DNA of 9,347 nucleotides from an uncultured Thiotrichaceae bacterium. GTDB taxonomy: Bacteria; Pseudomonadota; Gammaproteobacteria; Thiotrichales; Thiotrichaceae. Below the pieces are notes generated by a model that worked only from the letters and a program-made list of their open reading frames with translations, did not search any database and had not been told where the DNA came from. Within the stretch, counting starts at the first letter, position 1, and each line of letters begins with the position of its first letter. Of this stretch, positions 6,827-9,347 are shown one piece after another. The stretch spans positions 1 to 9,347 of the forward strand of contig CALHAO010000300.1 in the NCBI GenBank assembly GCA_937931765.1. Direction: 5' to 3'. The position numbers and the translations under genes are program-made.

Positions 6827-7050
6827 TATCAATGTCGTCCGTTCACAAAATAATTATCCCCCAACGTTTTCAGGCTGGGATTTTATTGTCAATTAACTGC
6901 CTATCAATGCTGCACTGGCAAAAAAACAACAATTCCTGAGTAGTCGTTTTTTGTGTTGGGGCAGTGCAACTCGATGTAACAATTTGTTAAATAAGAAAAA
7001 TAAAACAGTCAGCTGTATTTCACACTCAAAACTGTTGTTATTTGCTCTCT

Positions 7051-7080
7051 ACTATAGCTCAATTTCTTTAGGTGTGTCGC
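7051..7080 (-). promoter_or_regulatory. candidate promoter for the wcaJ-acyltransferase-kinase genes
   Basis: On the minus strand GCGACA (7075-7080, 4 of 6 to the -35 consensus) is followed after 18 bases by TATAGT (7051-7056, 5 of 6 to the -10 consensus). It would give a leader of about 220 bases covering the inverted repeats in this gap. Consensus match alone supports it. Confidence 0.25.
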
Positions 7081-7110
7081 AAAAACAATACAGAATGGTT
7101 CATTTTCTGT
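7080..7110 (-). terminator. weak Rho-independent terminator candidate after the glycosyltransferase genes
   Basis: On the minus strand ACAGAA (7105-7110) pairs with TTCTGT (7090-7095) across a nine-base loop and is followed by ATTGTTTTT. It lies about 18 bases after the stop codon of the 7128-7958 gene. The stem is short and GC-poor, so termination is likely partial at best. Confidence 0.35.
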
Positions 7111-7127
7111 TCGTTTTATTTTTCAGC

Positions 7128-7958
7128 TCACACCTTTTGACGTGAAGATTTGTCTGTTTCCCACTGGTAAGTGTCAATGTTCTTAAGCTGTTGTTTAGCT
7201 CGTAGCCTGATGATTGTTGTTATGCCTATATAGACCACAACAGATACAAAGGCTGCGCTCATCAGTTTTTGTAGCAGAATGCTGGAATAGGGTTTACGCT
7301 CTGCTTTAGTGCATAAATTTTGCATGCTTAATTGCATGTTCCCCAATCTTGCCCGCGTTTTAATTTTGATTAATGAATACAAGTCTTTTGGGGCAGTAAT
7401 AAATACCTGGCTACCTACAACATTCCCCCGTTCAGCAGAACTGAACTGGCAACGTACAAAGCCATCATCATTAATAATAGAAGGAAAATGCGTAAAGCGC
7501 TTGCGTCCTTGCTCAGAAATGACAAAACTACAGGTCGCAACTACACCATCTCTGATGTACGGTAAGGAAAGCCAGACGGAGTAATACTGTTTGACCCACC
7601 AGGAAGATGCAGAGGTATCGATAACTGGTTCTGGTGCTGCCAGCAATAGTCCGCCGGGTTCCATAGCCACACAAATTTTTTCTACAGCGCCTGTCGATAA
7701 GCGGGTATCTGCGTCAATATAGAACACCGGCCAGCTTTGGATATGTTTTTCTGCTTCATTCAGTGCATTCACTTTAGAAGGTGTTTCTATATCAAGGCAA
7801 AGCACATCAGGGTATTGTTGTACAATTGCTACTGTGTTATCTGTGCAGCCGTTGCAAGCCGCAATAATTTTATCTACTCCTGATTGTTGAAGCAGACTAT
7901 CCAGACAGTCAGCGATGCTACTGGCTTCATTATGAGCCGGTACAATGACGGTAGCCAT
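7128..7958 (-). CDS. glycosyltransferase family 2 with C-terminal membrane helix
   Basis: This 276-residue GT-A fold enzyme should add one sugar from a nucleotide donor to the growing lipid-linked repeat unit on the cytoplasmic side. The N-terminus ATVIVPAHNEASSI (2-15) is the usual GT2 opening, with CNGCTDNT (35-42) after the second strand. The metal-binding DXD-type motif is YIDADTR (80-86), and NDDGFVRCQF (163-172) is a plausible acceptor-side acidic motif. A hydrophobic segment at about 231-251 probably anchors the C-terminus. Donor and acceptor cannot be told. The ATG directly abuts the TAA of the upstream glycosyltransferase (7959-7961) and AAAGGA lies about ten bases before it, so translation is probably coupled. 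It is the last gene before the AT-rich gap. Confidence 0.88.
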   Translation of the reverse strand: MATVIVPAHNEASSIADCLDSLLQQSGVDKIIAACNGCTDNTVAIVQQYPDVLCLDIETPSKVNALNEAEKHIQSWPVFYIDADTRLSTGAVEKICVAMEPGGLLLAAPEPVIDTSASSWWVKQYYSVWLSLPYIRDGVVATCSFVISEQGRKRFTHFPSIINDDGFVRCQFSSAERGNVVGSQVFITAPKDLYSLIKIKTRARLGNMQLSMQNLCTKAERKPYSSILLQKLMSAAFVSVVVYIGITTIIRLRAKQQLKNIDTYQWETDKSSRQKV

Positions 7959-8885
7959 TTAGCGGTATCCTTTAAGCCAGTCGGCACGTTGTTCAAATAC
8001 CGTGCGCCATTCGCGGGTTTCTTCTGAGTTTGGTTTGAAAAATTTGTGCAGCATATGTTTATTTAGTACATAAAGGTAAATTAAAAATTTATAAACAGGA
8101 CGCTTTTCACTGCTGACATGCCGGTTAATTAACTCTACTTTACCTTTCAGTAATTTTATTAATTTCCCTGAAAAATTGCTATGGCTGACACCACCATGAT
8201 GGATAATGCGTGCATCTGGTGTGACAATCGGTTGGTAACCGTATTTAATAGCACGCAAGCAATAGTCAGCTTCTTCGGCATACATGAAAAATTGTGGATC
8301 AAGTCCGCCTAGTTGATCCCAAACTTTGCGGCTGGTCAGGAAAAAACAGCCTGATAAAATATCAACCTCTCTGATGCTGTCTCTTGCCCAGCAGCCGTAG
8401 TTGGCGTGGTTGAAAAAGCAACTTTTACTGAACACTTTGCTAAGACCCAGTGCGCTAAAAAGCAATGTGCTGAATGTTGGTTTTGACCAGGCATGTTGTG
8501 TATTGAGTGACATGTCATCATTTAAAGTAACACCGCCCCAGATGCCATTGCTGGTTTTTTGTTTTGCGAATTGCAGTAACTTGTCGATGGCACCATCAAC
8601 AACCAGGGTGTCCGGATTCAGTAATAACAGGTATTTACCCTGTGCTTTCTCAACACCGAGGCAGACACCACCCGCAAAACCCAGATTATCTGTTGATTCC
8701 AATAATTGGATGTCAGGGAAGTGTTGTTTTAGTAGTTCAACCGAGTTATCTGTAGAAGCGTTGTCAACAACGATGACCTCAAAGTCACTGTTTACTGTTT
8801 CAGTAAAGACGGATTCAAGCGCACGCTGGGTATATTCTGCTGTGTTATACGAAACCAGAATGATGCTGAGGTTTGGTTGACTCAT
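7959..8885 (-). CDS. glycosyltransferase family 2 (rhamnosyltransferase WbbL-like group)
   Basis: This 308-residue protein opens with LSIILVSYNTAEYTQRAL (6-23). It then has VVDNASTDNS (39-48), DNLGFAGGV (66-74), LLLNPDT with the DXD-type site (87-93), and the late motif LSGCFFLTSRKVWDQLGG (177-194) followed by FFMYAEEADYCLRA (199-212), whose acidic residues are catalytic-base candidates. That order is typical of the GT2 group that includes WbbL-type rhamnosyltransferases, so a deoxyhexose donor is possible but not shown. There is no clear transmembrane helix; the basic and aromatic C-terminal part (about 240-308) may bind the membrane peripherally. The ATG overlaps the upstream acetyltransferase stop by one base (TGATG at 8883-8887), which implies translational coupling. 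Length is normal for the family. Confidence 0.9.
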   Translation of the reverse strand: MSQPNLSIILVSYNTAEYTQRALESVFTETVNSDFEVIVVDNASTDNSVELLKQHFPDIQLLESTDNLGFAGGVCLGVEKAQGKYLLLLNPDTLVVDGAIDKLLQFAKQKTSNGIWGGVTLNDDMSLNTQHAWSKPTFSTLLFSALGLSKVFSKSCFFNHANYGCWARDSIREVDILSGCFFLTSRKVWDQLGGLDPQFFMYAEEADYCLRAIKYGYQPIVTPDARIIHHGGVSHSNFSGKLIKLLKGKVELINRHVSSEKRPVYKFLIYLYVLNKHMLHKFFKPNSEETREWRTVFEQRADWLKGYR

Positions 8886-9347
8886 CAGGCTGTTTCCGCC
8901 ATTTTAGGATTTAGTTGTTTTGTCGGAGGCGTGCTTATTTCTGTTTTATTGTCCTGAATAAGGATGCCAAAAGGTTCGGTATTAATGCCTGAGCGGATAA
9001 CCTTTGCCGGATTGCCTGCGACAATACTGTGTGCCGGAACATCTTTTGTGACAACACTGCCTGAAGCAATAATACACTGATCACCGATATTGACGCCTGG
9101 CATAATAATGGATGCGCAACCGATAAAACAACGTGAGCCGATGCGGGTGCCGAGTGCATTATCACCTGAATGTCGCCCGGTCGAGAAGTCATGGGAGAGA
9201 ATAATGGCATCAAATGCAATTAGGGTTTCCGGGCCAACTTCAATGGCCTGAGGGTTGGTTTTATCGATGCGGGCTTTTAATGAAACACGCACATCCGGAG
9301 CCAGTTTCATGCCGTAGAATTTTCTCAGGTACCAGTTGTATACCCAG
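8885..9347 (-). CDS. left-handed beta-helix (hexapeptide repeat) O-acetyltransferase, WcaF/NodL-like, 5' end missing
   Basis: The frame stays open to the right edge, and residues upstream of the first ATG (WVYNWYLRKFYG, then MKLAPDV) look like genuine family sequence. The real start therefore lies outside the window and the ATG at 9310 is internal. Numbered from that Met, the probable catalytic histidine is H40 in LSHDFSTG. Hexapeptide turns run through IGSRCFIGCASIIMPGVNIG (57-76) and the typical end VPAHSIVAGNPAKVIR (91-106). These enzymes use acetyl-CoA to acetylate sugar hydroxyls in the cytoplasm. Here the target is probably a sugar of the repeat unit (inference). After the helix, a polar tail of about 35 residues (107-141) has no recognised motif. 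It is the first gene visible in a coupled series with the two glycosyltransferases. Confidence 0.88.
   Translation of the reverse strand, partial: WVYNWYLRKFYGMKLAPDVRVSLKARIDKTNPQAIEVGPETLIAFDAIILSHDFSTGRHSGDNALGTRIGSRCFIGCASIIMPGVNIGDQCIIASGSVVTKDVPAHSIVAGNPAKVIRSGINTEPFGILIQDNKTEISTPPTKQLNPKMAETA

Larger units (their letters stand above)
6833..7127. other. AT-rich intergenic region with several inverted repeats
   Basis: This gap separates the glycosyltransferase genes from the priming transferase gene. It is about 35% GC and holds no convincing gene. Contents seen: a weak hairpin with a following T-rich tract (7080-7110), a candidate promoter (7051-7080), TAACAA-T-TTGTTA (6977-6989, an exact 13-base inverted repeat), and a nested inverted repeat, TGCACTG/CAGTGCA (6911-6917 and 6962-6968) enclosing complementary A-rich and T-rich runs. 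A 7-bp repeat AGGTGTG/CACACCT (7070-7076 and 7129-7135) links the gap to the glycosyltransferase stop region. Together these suggest a regulated leader for the downstream genes, with unproven roles. Confidence 0.55.

Noticed and set aside
6853..6892. TTGACA (minus strand, 6887-6892) with GATAAT (6853-6858) as a promoter for the wcaJ-like gene
   Set aside because: The individual hexamers are good, but the spacing is 28 bases, too long for sigma-70. Neither has a good partner at 16-18 bases.
6833..7127. JUMPstart/ops element for RfaH antitermination ahead of the polysaccharide genes
   Set aside because: No GGCGGTAG-type core is present in this gap on the minus strand. Any such element would have to be upstream, beyond the right edge.
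6951..7145. Plus-strand open frame of 64 codons in the AT-rich gap
   Set aside because: The product is Ser/Leu/Phe-rich as expected from random AT-rich DNA, no ribosome binding site is evident, and it runs into the 3' end of the glycosyltransferase gene.
8401..8880. Long plus-strand open frame (159 codons) opposite the 7959-8885 glycosyltransferase gene
   Set aside because: The minus-strand frame has clear GT2 motifs in order, while the plus-strand product is low in recognisable structure and has no family resemblance. It is a shadow of the real gene.

Overview
The window looks like a chromosomal segment from a Gram-negative proteobacterium of moderate GC content, most likely a gammaproteobacterium. 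This is inferred from the mix of protein families: a RibB/RibBA start, a Wzc-type BY-kinase, a WcaJ-type priming transferase and a CopD-family membrane protein. No species is claimed. Almost all of it codes on the minus strand, and most of it is one end of an exopolysaccharide or capsule biosynthesis locus.

Layout from the left: (1) bases 1-103, minus, are the first 34 codons of ribB/ribBA (riboflavin pathway), running off the window. (2) Divergent to it, on the plus strand, is an exported DUF3179 protein (263-1195). (3) Tail-to-tail with it, overlapping by 8 bases, is a minus-strand HExxH protein of unknown role (1188-1730), preceded upstream by a short CopD-family membrane protein (1782-2237). 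(4) The polysaccharide genes follow, all minus. In transcription order (right to left) they are a hexapeptide acetyltransferase (partial, 8885-9347), two family-2 glycosyltransferases (7959-8885 and 7128-7958), a 295-bp AT-rich gap, a polyprenyl-phosphate hexose-1-phosphate transferase (5438-6826), an acyltransferase-3 membrane protein (4329-5426), and a Wzz/BY-kinase fusion (2267-4210).

How they work together (inference from families): the WcaJ-like enzyme loads the first sugar onto undecaprenyl phosphate, the glycosyltransferases extend the repeat unit, and the two acyltransferases of different folds decorate it. The Wzc-like protein controls chain length and export through its tyrosine-rich tail. 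The flippase, polymerase and outer-membrane export protein are not in the window and probably lie to the right. The first three genes are tightly coupled (1-base overlap, then directly abutting stop and start). The WcaJ-acyltransferase pair is separated by 11 bases, and CopD starts 29 bases after the kinase stop codon with no visible terminator.

No CRISPR, phage, insertion sequence, tRNA or rRNA was seen. The unusual material is small-scale: a perfect 11-bp hairpin inside the coding end of a convergent gene pair, a palindrome/hairpin module at the start of the HExxH gene, nested inverted repeats in the AT-rich gap, an internal duplication in the DUF3179 protein, and the unexplained CopD/HExxH pair attached to the polysaccharide genes. 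I see no clear evidence for a wholly new multi-gene system.
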